The notes: generated from the sequence alone by a model not told the origin. A stretch of 64,000 nucleotides of DNA from Epiperipatus broadwayi (GCA_028023455.1 JAQFVV010006197.1:17729254-17793253); one strand, 5' to 3'; shown: positions 27,078 through 38,822, counted from the stretch's first letter. Program-made: numbers and translations.

Positions 27078-27268
27078 AATTGTTAGTAATAGCACACCAA
27101 ACAGGTTAGTATATGCACAACGTTTTGAGAGGTATTATTCTCCCCTCTTCTTCAGGTGCTGCTGGCCTGACCAGTGACAGTACTAGCATGGGATTCGAAC
27201 CTCTACCCTTAGATTGTTGAGTATTGAATTTTAAGGTAATGCTCTAACCAACTGAGCCATCCTACCAA
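27078..27268 (-). mobile_element. tRNA-derived SINE family 1 unit abutting a Penelope element
   Basis: On the - strand an A box TGGCTCAGTTGG (27248-27259) and a B box GGTTCGAATCCC (within 27190-27203) are well preserved. A body follows with CAGCACCTGAAGAAGAG and CTAACCTG. It is the same unit as at 5772-5970. The acceptor and T stems do not pair fully, so it is not a working tRNA gene. It starts within about 40 bp of the end of the PLE reading frame in the same orientation. It is therefore either a SINE inserted there or a 3' module of the PLE. Confidence 0.8.
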
Positions 27269-28100
27269 AAGCAATAGTCTATAGTAATTTCATATACTTA
27301 TTTATGAGGTTCTTCTGATTTCTCTACTTTTTCCTAAGAGCAAAGTTGGTTAGTAGTTTCCATACATTATGTATAGTCATACTAGGTTGGCTTATGGGAT
27401 TTTTTGCCATTGTCATGTGGGCAGCTTCTTTAAATTTTCTTCTTTGTACTTTTTCTTCTCTATCTAATATTTTTGTATTTTTCCAATTGAACATAAGTTC
27501 ATTGGCACATACATGGTCTGCTACCTTAGACACATCTGTTTTCTCTCTTCTAATCATCAGTTTGTGTTCTTGCAAGCAGCTTTCAATCGTACGACTGGTC
27601 TTATCAATCTATATTCTTCCACATTCACATGGTATTTCATAGATAGAGTTTTTTTTTTTCAGCATTTCAAGTTTAGGCTTTGTAGATGTTATGTATGACT
27701 CTGGAAAGCTGTTCTGATGTTATACTGATTGCAGATTTTCCTTAATTTGTCTGCTATTTTTGGAATATATGGATACACTACAGTACCAATAATTGTCTTT
27801 TATTAATGGTTGTTTTTGTTGTCTATTTAACGTTTTCTTAATAATGGCTGATGGATAATCATTTTTCATAAGAGTTTGTTCTATGTAGATCTTTTCTTTT
27901 TCCAAATCGCTCATTTCTGAACAAAATTTTTTTGCTTTGTTCCATAGTGATACTATAACTCCATGTTCTGTGTTTCTGGTGTGATTGGATGAATAGGCTA
28001 GATATTTTCCTGTATGTGTAGGTTTTCGGTAAACTAGTTTTGATTTTGCCATGAGGGAGTCTTGTCACAAGAACATCTAAGAATGCCAATTTTTGTTCTT
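27269..28100 (-). pseudogene. Penelope-like retroelement, copy 2 (RT end and GIY-YIG nuclease)
   Basis: Three overlapping frames on the - strand give FLDVLVTRLPHGKIKTSL, then KLVYRKPTHTGKYLAYSSNH and GVIVSLWNKAKKFCSE (C-terminal RT/thumb pattern of PLEs). Near 27650 comes IYEIPCECGRIYIDKTSRTI, the GIY-YIG nuclease start, in which the usual Gly of YIG is Asp. KVADHVCANELMFNWKNTKI follows, then REEKVQRRKFKEAAHM. Frameshifts lie near 28040 and 27700. The RT core is missing (5' truncation at about 28100). Known of the family: Penelope elements use RT plus GIY-YIG endonuclease to transpose. Confidence 0.9.
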
Positions 28101-28133
28101 ATTCGGATTCTATTGTGAATTTAAAAGAAATGG

Positions 28134-28550
28134 GGTCATGTGATATATGACTCTATTTTTTTATTGACTATTTACAGTCTTGGCTTTAAGTCTTAAGTGA
28201 TGTTATATTGCTAAGACTACTAATATATGGTTTGGGTGAAGATCTCTCAGCCCCATATAGCTATTTGAGTTAGATAGCTGGGTTTAAAGACATTTAAATG
28301 TCTGAAAATCTCAGATTTTCTACTCAATAGTTAACTTTTAGATAAATTGTGGCTTTAGGTTGGTATTTTTACATCTAGTGTCTGAAACTATCCTTGCACC
28401 TCTCTGAGGAGTGCCAAAGCACGAAACCATTGGTCAGGGGTTGAGGGAGGGGGGTTCTGACAGAGATATTTTAAATGTTTTCTCTGGCTAAGCATTTATC
28501 ACAAAGCTTGTGGGTGCAATTAGCAAAGCTCTTTGTTTGAATGCTATAGA
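28134..28550 (+). mobile_element. retrozyme-like dispersed repeat, copy A
   Basis: This non-coding stretch is repeated in reverse orientation at 53150-53551. Similarity runs throughout, for example TTGCTAAGACTACTAATATA, CCCCATATAGCTATTTGAGT and GGCTAAGCATTTATCA. It holds a complete hammerhead ribozyme core (separate entry). No ORF, A/B boxes or terminal inverted repeats were seen. Short non-coding repeats with type I hammerheads are known in animals as retrozymes and are thought to use helper retroelements. Assignment to that class is inference. Its left end lies about 35 bp from the truncated 5' end of the adjacent PLE. Confidence 0.75.
28398..28441 (+). ncRNA. type I hammerhead ribozyme (copy A)
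   Basis: All core elements are present in order. Stem I 5' strand ACCTCT precedes CTGAGGA (CUGANGA core, 28404-28410). Stem II is GTGC/GCAC with loop CAAA, then GAAA (28423-28426). Stem III is a 3-bp ACC/GGT with loop ATT. The cleavage triplet is GTC (cut predicted after 28435), and stem I 3' strand AGGGGT pairs with the 5' strand. The A15.1-U16.1 pair is intact. The very short stem III is typical of hammerheads in Penelope elements and retrozymes. It lies in the sense orientation in an NRAMP intron. Confidence 0.88.
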
Positions 28551-28599
28551 TTTGTTTGATTAATTAGTCAAATAATCAAACAAATGAAATGAATATATA

Positions 28600-30300
28600 A
28601 ATCTCTCTTTTGTTCCCAACATTTTTCTTGCATTTACCTGTTGCCAAAAACCATATTTATAATGCTTCTAGATTCTCTAAAGCCACATTGAGTTTCTGGG
28701 AGCCATTCATCTATGACTAAAAGCAATCTATTCAACAAATTACTTGAAGATATTGTAATGGATGAAAATAATATCCCACAATAGTTATTATATATTTGTC
28801 TACACCTTTCATTTTTAAAAATTTGAAACAGTAGAAGTATTTTTAAGATGAGGTAGTAAAAAATCACATAATGCTAAAGAATTCTAAAATTTTTGAAGCT
28901 AGCATAACTCCACTATACTTTAAAACATCTCCAGGATCTGCCACCTTTCATTTTTAAATTGTAAAAAATTCTTTTGGCTTCACTAAGCTAGATTTCTATA
29001 TATGAATATAATTATCATTAAAAGTTCATCTTTATTCTTGTGTTATTTAAAAGATGATTAAAGTACTCATTCCACATATTCAAAATATCATTGCATCATA
29101 TAAGAGATTCCCATTTCTGGATTAAATAGGAATTGATAATCATTTCTCAAGATCATGTCTTGCTTTTAGTACATCAAAAAGAAGATCCAGAGTGATCATA
29201 TTCAGCAAATATTTGTATCTCTTTTGCAGTTTTAATAGACCAATCATTTTTAAGTCTTTTGGTTAGTTGTTGAATTTTGATCTTTAAACCTTTATATTTA
29301 TTATGCTACTCCACATTTAATTTATTATTCTGCTAAATTGGAAATGTCCCATATTTCCTTTTAATTAAATCACTAAAAATAAAATCATTTTCAGAAAACC
29401 GATCATAATTCTTCTTTTTCGTGAACTCAAGAATAGTTTTACTCGTACCCATAATCCATTCTTGAAGAAAATTTCATGCCTTAGTAATATAACAGTCTTA
29501 AGAGTCCATATTGCTAGTTGCTGAAATTAAATAGTAGATAATTTAAATGAATGAGCAACTTTTTTTTTTTTAATAAGTATGATTGGAATAAGATTTTCTT
29601 CAATTATGAATATGTTCTTGCAAGTGCTCGCATAATATGAACTTGTGCCTTATTGTGACTCCTAATTATAATATAATCTATTAAATGCCATTGTTTTAAG
29701 CATATATGTATCCATATTTTATTATAGGGATTTTTCTCCCTAAACAAAATGTTTGTAATAGTCAATCTGTATGCTGTGCAAAAATTCAATAATAATAGAA
29801 TATTTAAATTTAGAATACCAATTTTATTTCCAATAACTTTTAACCAAAGACTACTATTTGTATCAATATATGAGTTAAACCTCCAAGAAAAGAATTTGAT
29901 TTTTTTTAGTAGTATTGCCATAATAATGTTTTCCAGCAATGAATAAAAGATATCTTTTTTTGAATCTTATTGTATGGAGCATATTCACTAAAATATAAAT
30001 ACTGGATCATGCAAACTAAATTTGACCACTATATGCTTTTCATTGATACCTTGAAAAATTTCAAGAATGGAAGATACTAAAATTAAATTTTACAGCAAAT
30101 CCAACATAATGTTTTTTTCTTTCATTGACTGATTTACCATTTATCTGTTCTATTAAACTCCTTCCTCTGAAAGACAGATTTTAGTAGGAAGAATAATTAC
30201 ATTGATCTTTAATCTTGATAGCTCTTTAGACCAAGTGTTGTTCTTCCTTCAGTTGAATTTGTAACAAATAAAATTGCACATTCTATATTTAGAAAAAAAA
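28600..30300 (-). pseudogene. LINE with endonuclease and RT remnants, - strand copy
   Basis: Read from about 30300 downward: an APE-endonuclease N-terminal remnant (ERKKHYVGFAVK), then an open stretch with SSLWLKVIGNKIGILNLNIL, LLNFCTAYRLTITNILFREK and WIHICLKQWHLIDYIIIRSH, the second half of the endonuclease domain. A linker region follows (DWSIKTAKEIQIFAEY). The start of the RT follows: RCRQIYNNYCGILFSSITIS, then IDEWLPETQCGFRESRSIIN. It stops near 28600, before the catalytic RT motifs, so the 3' end is missing. Stops and frameshifts are frequent. Same family as 22540-23960. Confidence 0.85.
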
Positions 30301-30334
30301 ATCGATTTTAATATTTACCATTAATCTCCTCTTT

Positions 30335-30705
30335 TTTACTATTAATGATAATTCTTATTTTATCATTTTCATGCATAATCTACCAATCATAACAATCTAA
30401 CTGGGCTGTGTGAGATCAGCTATTTTTAGACTACATTTTCTGATCTTTTTCAGTTTTGTGATGGACAGGATGGATTCCTAAATAATGCTGTACTAGAAGA
30501 ACTTGTATCAAGTAAACTCTGCATGAACTATCTCCAGCTTTATTTCTACTATTGATATTATTATTATTTTTTATCACTTTAATGAATAATCCACTAGACA
30601 TGACACCTAGGCAGACTGTCTGAGATAGGCCATTTTTAGCCCATATTTTTTAGGATCTTTCTATTTCCATAGTTGGCAGGTGAATCCTAAATAGGGATGC
30701 TTAAA
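30335..30705. repeat. diverged tandem duplication upstream of the - strand LINE
   Basis: Two related units of about 205 bp. Shared blocks include ATGCATAATC / ATGAATAATCC, TGTGTGAGATCAGCTATTTTTAGACTACATTTT / TGTCTGAGATAGGCCATTTTTAGCCCATATTTT and GGATTCCTAAATAATGCTG / TGAATCCTAAATAGGGATGC. Their position just upstream of the LINE endonuclease would suit repeated 5' UTR (promoter) units. That is inference. Confidence 0.6.
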
Positions 30706-33700
30706 TGTAAATATTTGCTTAGCTGAAACTCTGTCTCTCATCTTGTTTCAACCTGACTTGTTAGTGATTGTACTGCCTTGAGCAAAGATCATAACTAAGG
30801 ACTGCCTCATTATTGTTTTATTAATTCTTAATGACTTAAGCTAAATATCAGAAGAAAAAAAGGTGAAAAAAGGAATTTTAAGTCAGAAATGCTGTTCAAA
30901 TACACAAATCTATTGTCATAATGTCAACCAGGCTATGCACTAATTTAAGTGACTGAAGAGGAAAAAGAGGCTGAAAGTAAAATTGTTTGTATTAGAAATA
31001 TTACCTAACTTTTTGTGAATCTACAAAGCAGCAGCATGTACTCTTTGTTGGACGTTGTTTATATATTCATGATTAACCTTCATATCTGAAGATCATTCTA
31101 TTAACTACATATTGAGCTATCCACTAGCGTAAGCAGAATATCTAGCAGATGTGCATACATAATGAAAGGATGTAATTATGTGCACGCATGTATGTATGTA
31201 TACATATGTATATATGTATTTTTGCATATTGAATTTTTATGCATATTTCCTATATAAGTATATTTTCTTTTATTAGTATATATATATATATATTGAGTTG
31301 TATTCATATTAGATAGTGTGTATGGATGAAGTATTCAAGTATATCTGTGCTTCTTATAGAAATGCATATTTTTTAATATTCATATGTGAGTGAAACTGCC
31401 ATTACATATGTTTGTGGGCATTGGTTTTTGATATATTTATGTGTAGGTCTATACACTGTGTATATATAGAAATATGTTTATAATTATTGATGTGTATACA
31501 TGTATATGTTATTTTTTGAGATGATGAATATATATGTTTTTATGAATAATAGTGCATTTTGGTTTTAAGTATATATATATTTTCAAGTTTTTTATTTTTG
31601 ATCAATGTATCTTTCACCTAGATTTATGTTTGTGCAGTTTTATGTTCTTATTTAATATTCTCATTTGAAAGATTATTTGATGAATCTTTTGTCTTGCACT
31701 GAATTACTTAAAGATTCATTTTCACTTATTATTCTAGTAATATTATTAAAAAAATTTAAAAAAATTTTTTTTAGTAAATATATTCTTTCAATAATTTATT
31801 GGCTGAGATTAATACATTTAATGGACAATAATACAAGATAGTGCAGATCACATAACAAGTTATAGAGATGCACATTTGGATTAACAAGGAATGATGGAAA
31901 ATAATGATAACATTGATGAAATTAAAAAGCTACAGTGGGCCTCAGATGAATATACTATTATAAAATATGAAATAAATAGACAACTAAAATCCTAAATTGA
32001 ATCCCTGAGAAATTTTAAAAGTTCTAGAAGGAAACCATATATGAGATGAAGCAAATAAGAAAGTTTGCAAATGCAGTATGATCAAAAAGGTGGATTAAGT
32101 ATGGAGAGATCTTCAATCTGCAGTGGGTTGGTCATTTTTGAAACAAAGATATGCAGTTAATAAAAGGCATTGCATTATATTATTTAATAAATCAATACTT
32201 CAATAAGTCTTCATCTTTTTTCCTTTTTAAAAAGGTTCATTGATTTCAATGTATAAATTCACAATGTAATTTTTTTTAAAATCTCGTTTTATTTTATGAA
32301 GCATTAATTTCCTTATTTATATATGCATTACATTATTCTACCTATTAGTGGATGTTTCATCTATTCTTTATAATCATTTTTAAAGTTTATTCCTATAATT
32401 ATATATAGGTATACATTTATAATTTATACATGTTTATAAAAATCCAGAATAACAGTCCAAAAATTCATTCAAATAAATTTATATTATATTTTCTAAAGCC
32501 AAAATAATATTTATATATATATATATAAATTCAATTTTTTTCCTTCTAGTTATCCTTACATTATTAAATGTTTTTTGTTACTTTCCTATTTCTTTTGAAT
32601 ATGTTTTAATTTTTTTATATCCTATGTTATTTTAAAAATGCTTACATTTAGCTAATTCTAATTATTTATACTTGCATTATATACTTTTTTATTTAATTAT
32701 ATATAATTACTCTTTTTATTAGGGTGAGTTAATTTGAAGATTTTTTAATCGACAAGAACAAAAAAAAAAAAGGAGAGGGGAAATATAAAAAATTTAGAAT
32801 GTGTAAAAATAAAATAGGAAAATAACAAAAAAAGTATTTAATAATATCAAGATAAATAGAACATGTTAAATTAAATTATATATATAAATTTTTGTTTTAG
32901 AAAATATAGTATTAATTTATTTAAGTGAATATTTATATTATTGTTATTAAGGATTTTTGTTAACATGTTCTAAATTATAGTATAAATCTAAAAAATAATT
33001 ATAGTCATAAGTGATTATAAAAAAAGAGCTGAAATAAATATTATATATATGGGATATAGAAAATAAATTGTTCATAAAATAAAACAACATTTTTAAAGAA
33101 AGATTATGTTGTGAATATATATATATATTACATTATATTATCAAAATAATTTTAAATTTCAACTAAGTCTTTCTTAAGCTAATTATATATATTTACCTGT
33201 ATGCAGAGTATTCTTTTAAAAAGCAAACATATATTGTACCAGGTGGCAGTTTACCAGAAAAATAATTAAAAAGACAAATAAAATCCCTGATAGAGTAAAC
33301 CCAAACCATATACTTTGGCTCTTTAATAACATTATAACTTGAAATATAATTTGTTAACTTATGTACAAAATATGATACAATATTTATTATTAATCCCTTG
33401 CAATTTATGTATTGCTCCACCACGGCACCTTAGGCAGAGAAGAGAGTACTCAAAGAGCACCTGAATCCAAGCCAGCAGATATATATGTAAAATATATCTG
33501 ACTGACCACATTTGAAGGAAACAGATTTCTTCTCGACTGTTGAATTCAACACCACATTCAAAGTACTTTTTGTTTTGTAGAAACACGGGCACCAGTTACT
33601 TACTCAGAGGATAAATAATGCACTTTGAACAATGGTAACTAATTCAACGCCTAATATACATTCATGACTAGCTCATTCTATTGTAATACATTCATCAATT

Positions 33701-34544
33701 GTTGCTTTACTTAGTGGTAATAAGAATTGACCGACAAAATTAATTTAAGTTTAAAAGACAATTTATTTTCATTAACATTTATTATACTAATTTATAAATA
33801 CCTTTGTAAATCTTAACTAAGATAACACTAGTGTTTTTATCTAATGATCATGCACATTTTTAATTCACACACACTAGAATATCATATAACAAAGCATTAA
33901 ATAATATTTGACATTTAAAAACACACACATCAATAGTTCATTTATATATGCTATAGAGTTCATTATTACTTGACTCTGGGAGGCTTCAAACTAATGCGAT
34001 GCGTACTTTAGAAATGATAATAAGAAAAATGTTATTACCTAGGATTTTAGAACATGGATACTTCTTGCTGTTTACTGCTTCTAATGAAATATTTCTAACT
34101 GGTTAGATTTGAAGTTTTCTTGTGGAGATTTGATGCTTATTATTCCGAGGCATTTTCTTTAAGACCTCTAGATATTGAGAGCAGATTTGCAAGTTGTTAA
34201 GCAGGAATTATTTTTACAGGCAGGTTTTACTGTTTCACTGGACTCAGGCTATAGAAAGTCGTATGTTTCCGAGGTTTCTAACACTGCATTGTCAACTGAT
34301 CGATCGATTGACTGATTTAATCTGATGTGATCTTGCTGAACTGAAGTGCATTCTTTCTCAACTGTTATCTCAACTGAACTCAATCTCAACTGATTGTCCG
34401 ATGAAAAACTGGACTATTTATTAATAAAACCTGTTGTCGTTTTGATATCCTCCAGCTATGTCTGTTGTTGAAATTCCTTCCTTGCCTTTAATTGCATTCC
34501 TCGAGATAAGCTTTTAATCCTGTTGTTGGAGATGTTAATTAAAA
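30706..34544. other. intron, mostly nothing recognised
   Basis: AT-rich, with tracts of TA/TG repeats at 31180-31600. 33420-33620 and 34050-34500 are less AT-rich and hold several CpGs, including CGATCGATCG near 34300 and an AATAAAACC near 34422. This may be an LTR or another old element, but no family was recognised. Confidence 0.45.
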
Positions 34545-34670
34545 GCCATTGCAAACTTATTGTTGTTGTTTTTTGTTTAACTTAATAGCCGTCGCAAAAC
34601 TTGTTGTTTTATAGATTTTTAACTTAGTAGCCAGCGCTGAGTGTTTTTAATTTTTAACTTTCATTTAGTC
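34545..34670. repeat. short tandem array, unit about 43 bp
   Basis: Three units begin at 34545, 34588 and 34630 with GCCATTGC, GCCGTCGC and GCCAGCGC. The first two continue with AAACTT-TTGTTGTT and TTTAACTTA-TA, and the third is partial and diverged. It lies inside the less AT-rich block that starts near 34050. Confidence 0.55.
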
Positions 34671-36034
34671 CCTTTTAACACGTAAATATTTATTATATTT
34701 ACAATCATTCGCAATTAGTACACATATATATTTTAAAGTCAACTCACTATTTTAAACGAAAGGGATTTCTTTTTTTTCTTTAACTTAAAGAGAATTTTTT
34801 TTTCATATAAAAGATTTACATTTTAAGCTTTTATTTTTCTTACTATTTTAAATGAAAGAGTTATCTTTAATTATTTGTACCAGATTCATTTAAACATCTA
34901 TAGCTTTAACCCTTTCCAAGCCAAACTCTCTCCCCGAATTACTTTTAAATTAATTCATAAAACTTTATGAATGACGCAGGGTTTAATTTTCCCCCAGGCT
35001 AACAGTATTTTCTACTTTCTTTATTTTTAAAAACTCCAAACTTTTATATTAAACTTTTAACTATTTATTATCAGATTGAAACGTTACGTTGTTTTTATGA
35101 GAAATTTCTAATTTTAATAATTTTCTAGACAAAATTATTATATGTACCAATACGATATTGGTACAATATATAGGTAAAAGTAGTAGTAAACAAGGCAAAT
35201 ACCTTCAATATTTTTTAATAAAAAATAGTGAAGGAACCATAATACTCATTAATAAATCAACAGCCAGATAGTAGAAATTTTTGCACATTTTTTTGTTTGT
35301 TTTAGTCTTTGAATCTCAATAGTTAGATCTTCATTTATTTACCAATAATTGGATGGCTTGTTGGGCAGACCATGGGTAGACTACAGGAAACTAAAATTCT
35401 TTGCTTAATCCAGCTGCTAAAAAAATTTCCAAGTTTTTTTTTAATTCAAATCCAATTTCAATGCATATATCACTTACTATGTCATCTTGGTAATTCATTC
35501 AATGATCTTTTGGTGGAAAAGTAATTATCATTTTTAAAAATATATCGATAATAGAAATTTTTTTTTTTTTCTGATATAATGAACTCATTAAAATTTATGA
35601 TAAAATTTTAAATATTGAGTTACTAGAATAAGAAGTGGCGAATTACAACTAATAATGGCTAGCATTATATTGTATGTTTACCTCTGCTTACTTTTTGACA
35701 GAGAACTTAAATATGTACATAAGAAATATATAACAAAATGATTGTTTCTTTAATAATCATTACTTTGTTCTATGTATTATGACACTTATAATAATGATTG
35801 CATAGCAATCAAATGTTATTTTGGCCTTATGATTTAATTCTAGAAGAATGAACTCTGGAGCTAAATGTCTATAGATGTATCTTCTGATTCTTGTCACTTT
35901 TGCTGTTAGAACTTCTTATGAACTTTAGCAATAAATTATTTGATTATTTTTTAAATGATAATTTTAACATATATTTAGAATATCACAATTTACAAATATT
36001 TGAATTTATATTATGTTAAATATTTGTGTTTTAG
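34671..36034. other. intron, nothing recognised
   Basis: AT-rich intron sequence up to the TM9 exon. A patch at 35330-35400 is less AT-rich but unclassified. Confidence 0.5.
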
Positions 36035-36258
36035 GGATTTTTAAATTTAAAATGGGCTCGGTGGCAGCGAGTTCTTTTGACTCGAAGTATCGCAATTATC
36101 CCAACTATTACTTTAGCTATATTTCAAGACATTCAGAAATTATCTGATATGAATGATATGTTAAATGCTTTACAAAGTCTTCAATTACCATTTGCACTCA
36201 TTCCTGTACTTACATTTACAAATTCCAATGTGGTAATGAAATCTTTTAAAAATGGTCG
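36035..36258 (+). CDS. SLC11A (Mvl/DMT1-like): NRAMP exon, TM9-TM10
   Basis: Seventy-four codons plus two bases, with acceptor tttag and donor GGTCG|gtaagt. It completes the signature ([17 protein letters not shown]), then TM9 ([16 protein letters not shown]), [19 protein letters not shown] (TM10) and [16 protein letters not shown]. The split codon CG|G gives Arg with the next exon. The family's [16 protein letters not shown] stretch is intact. Confidence 0.97.
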
Positions 36259-36789
36259 GTAAGTATTTAGGTACTTTAAGTAGATCTTATTACATAGTTA
36301 TGTATGTATATTGTTAACTAAGTACTCAAATTAGCAATTAATATTTTATGTGTACTGTAGTGGTACAAACTAAATAGCCTCCAGGGGTGATGGAAACATT
36401 ATCCTCAATCATTTAGCTGAGAGGTCTTAAGCCCTTTTTTTTGTTGACTGCACTACTTTAACATATTTTGGAGAGATTACAATATGCCTACAGCCCATCT
36501 AACATAAAATTTGATAATATTCTTACAGAATATAATTTTATTCAAAAATAACATTGAGAAATAATCACGGAATGAGATATAGAAAGTAAACCAATATAAA
36601 TACGAATATAAGCAGTCATACCTACAGATATAAAATAAAATTTAACACTGAACTAATACAAGAACAGAACTCATTATTATGTATATATTGTGATATTTAT
36701 AATAACATAAAAATAAGAAATAACTGCAAATGTATTTAATAAGTAATATATATTTATATATATATTTGAAAAGTAAATGTTTAGTAGAA

Positions 36790-38290
36790 ATTACTTTTAA
36801 TGAGGGCCTTGTGCTTGATGTTGGTTAACTAAATAGTTTATGTTTGGTTTTAGTTTTGTCAAAAATAATCGAAGGTTCCCCCTTTTTTTTATATCCAAGT
36901 GGTTTCACTCCTTGGTCAAAAGTTTGTTCACAACACTGAATCCTGCATCCACCTAATATGAAGTTGGAAAGGCTATCAGTAGTGAAAATATTTATATTCC
37001 ATAAACATGGATACAGCTCAGGAATTTATTTTTTTTGCCACAGTTGTAGGTATTCTCCTGCATTGAAATTTATTTTCCTCTCAGATTCCTATTTTGGTTG
37101 TAATAACTCTTCTTGCAACTTAATTTCAAATTGAGTTATGGGACTCCATTCATATATCCATTTCCAGGTTGACGATGTCTTGAAAATGGATTTCCAAGTC
37201 AAGTTTGAATGTATGAAGATGACTACTATATGTTTCAAGTCATTAACTTTAAGATCATCTTTGATTGATCACAACTTAGGAAACTGATTCAATTCTTTAT
37301 CATATTGTGTCTGAACAATTTATCAATAAATAGACAAAGTATTTTTTTGCATACAATAAGATTCATAATTTTTCCTTTGAGATATAAATTAACTTCATTT
37401 AATTTGGTAAATATATCAGCTAAATAAAAAAAAAAATCATTTTTGTGTATTTTTAATTTCTAGCACAGATCGATTTCTTTGGCATTTTCAAAAAACTCTT
37501 AGTAAGGTAGTCAATATAATTCCACAAAATGTGAAAGACAGTGCCCTCTCATAACCAACACACTTCTGTATGAAGAATTAATCAGACATATGATTTGTCA
37601 CAATTCTTACAAAACTTCCAGAATACTCAATTATTTTTTCTATTAGATTTAATCTTGCTATTTGCATTTATAATAAATGTAAACTGAAGTTAGTATGCTT
37701 TGCAACAAGACGTTGCCTGTGAATACTGCAATGGGTGCGTAATATGTTGGAACTCTTTCTTCAAAATCCTTGATAGCAGCCAACCATTACTGGTGCTCCA
37801 TCTGTTATGCAAGCAAAAAAAAGCATTATTATCAACAACTGTTGATTCATCTTTGAAGCTTACAAACAAATTGCTTTTCAACATCAACAGCCATTTGTAT
37901 TATCACTAAATGGTGAATTTTTCAGAATATCAGCTGGATTCTGATGCATCATTGTCGATAAAAGTATTTTGAAACACGGTTTTAGTAACTTTTTTTCCAA
38001 TAGTATAAGCTCCCTCATTTTTAGCAATAAATTTAGATATATGATAACTTGCTACGAGTCCATCTTTGTTTTTTGTTTTTTGATACTTTTCAAATGTTAA
38101 GATTATGGTATTACATTTTTTAAATTGTTCATAAATATCTTTAAAATATTCTATGGATTTTTCACTTTTATCTTTGTATTTAATATGAAGATATACTTGC
38201 AATCGAGATGGTTTCATTGCTTTGTTGGAAAACAATTTTTGACACAATAAGCATATTCACATGATTTCATTTACTGGCGATTTGATGACA
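36790..38290 (-). pseudogene. hAT transposase pseudogene, ZBED5-like
   Basis: On the - strand the first open stretch reads FSNKAMKPSRLQVYLHIKY, the second half of a BED-type zinc finger. DGLVASYHISKFIAKNEGAY and TIGKKVTKTVF follow, as in ZBED5/SCAND-like hAT proteins. Lower down comes SFKDESTVVDNNAFF (DEST motif of the catalytic core), then LILHTEVCWL (the HTEVRWLS motif). The C terminus is VDAGFSVVNKLLTKE, then NHLDIKKG, matching the dimerisation region (-FS-V--LL-K-RN-LDI-KRGDLRL). Several stops and deletions show it is dead. A hAT-like terminus is at 38810-38822. The other end may lie near 36382. Confidence 0.88.
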
Positions 38291-38524
38291 CCATATACTA
38301 AATATTCAGTTGAATATAAATGAGTGCACTTTTTCTTAGGAGGTACAATGAAACCTTGGGTATACTCAGAAAATATACCAATTTCAACACAAAATTATTC
38401 TGCAAAAAAACAGTCAACTGAACGGACAGAATTCTATGCACAGACTATTGTTGCCTTTTTGTTTTACATTGTGTGGCGCCATCTATCAGATTTTGTTTCA
38501 CATTTTTTTTTTCCATGTGTCAAA

Positions 38525-38594
38525 GCATCTGCGGGAAGCGAACCCGGGACAACTGCTTGTAAGGCAGCGGTGCTAACCACTTTGCCACCAATGC
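38525..38594 (-). tRNA. tRNA-Val(TAC)-like sequence, probably a SINE head or pseudo-tRNA
   Basis: On the - strand: A box TGGCAAAGTGG (38577-38587), an anticodon arm of five pairs with loop CTTACAA (anticodon TAC, 38559-38561), and B box GGTTCGCTTCC (38534-38544). The T arm has a mismatch, the acceptor pairs only in part (GCATT/..ATGC) and one base seems to be missing. A working tRNA gene is therefore less likely than a tRNA-derived element. It sits upstream of the hAT reading frame, inside that element's presumed boundaries. Confidence 0.5.
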
Positions 38595-38809
38595 TTTATA
38601 TTGAACATATAACATTATGACACATTCAATATGAAATTCTAAATATTGACAATACGTTTAAAATATTCAAATTGAATAAAAATTTTATAAAACAGGGTCA
38701 TAAAATAAAGAAGTAGTTTTAAAAAATTAAATGAAAGTACTACGACATTAAATTAATTTTCTGCCCACCAAAAATTGTATAATGCTCACTGATGGTACTA
38801 CTGACTACA

Positions 38810-38822
38810 TTGAAGACCCCTG
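38810..38822 (-). repeat. hAT terminal sequence (5' end of the ZBED5-like element)
   Basis: Read on the - strand it is CAGGGGTCTTCAA, the usual start of hAT terminal inverted repeats. It lies about 530 bp upstream of the transposase remnant, as expected for its 5' end. The next eight bases outward (ATGTAGCC) would be the target duplication. At the other side AAATAGCC at 36372-36379 matches six of eight. Confidence 0.5.

Noticed and set aside
31860-32170. Possible LINE 3' fragment on the + strand (LQWVGHF-NKDMQL)
   Set aside because: A short resemblance to the RWVGHV region, but neighbouring blocks do not line up and the frame is broken, so it was not listed as a feature.
36382-36395. Left terminal repeat of the ZBED5-like hAT
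   Set aside because: Only CAGGGGT is shared with the right end, and the putative target duplication is offset. Kept as a possibility in a finding, not called.
38525-38594. Functional tRNA-Val gene
   Set aside because: The anticodon arm and boxes are good, but the acceptor and T stems are imperfect and one base is missing. Listed only as tRNA-like.
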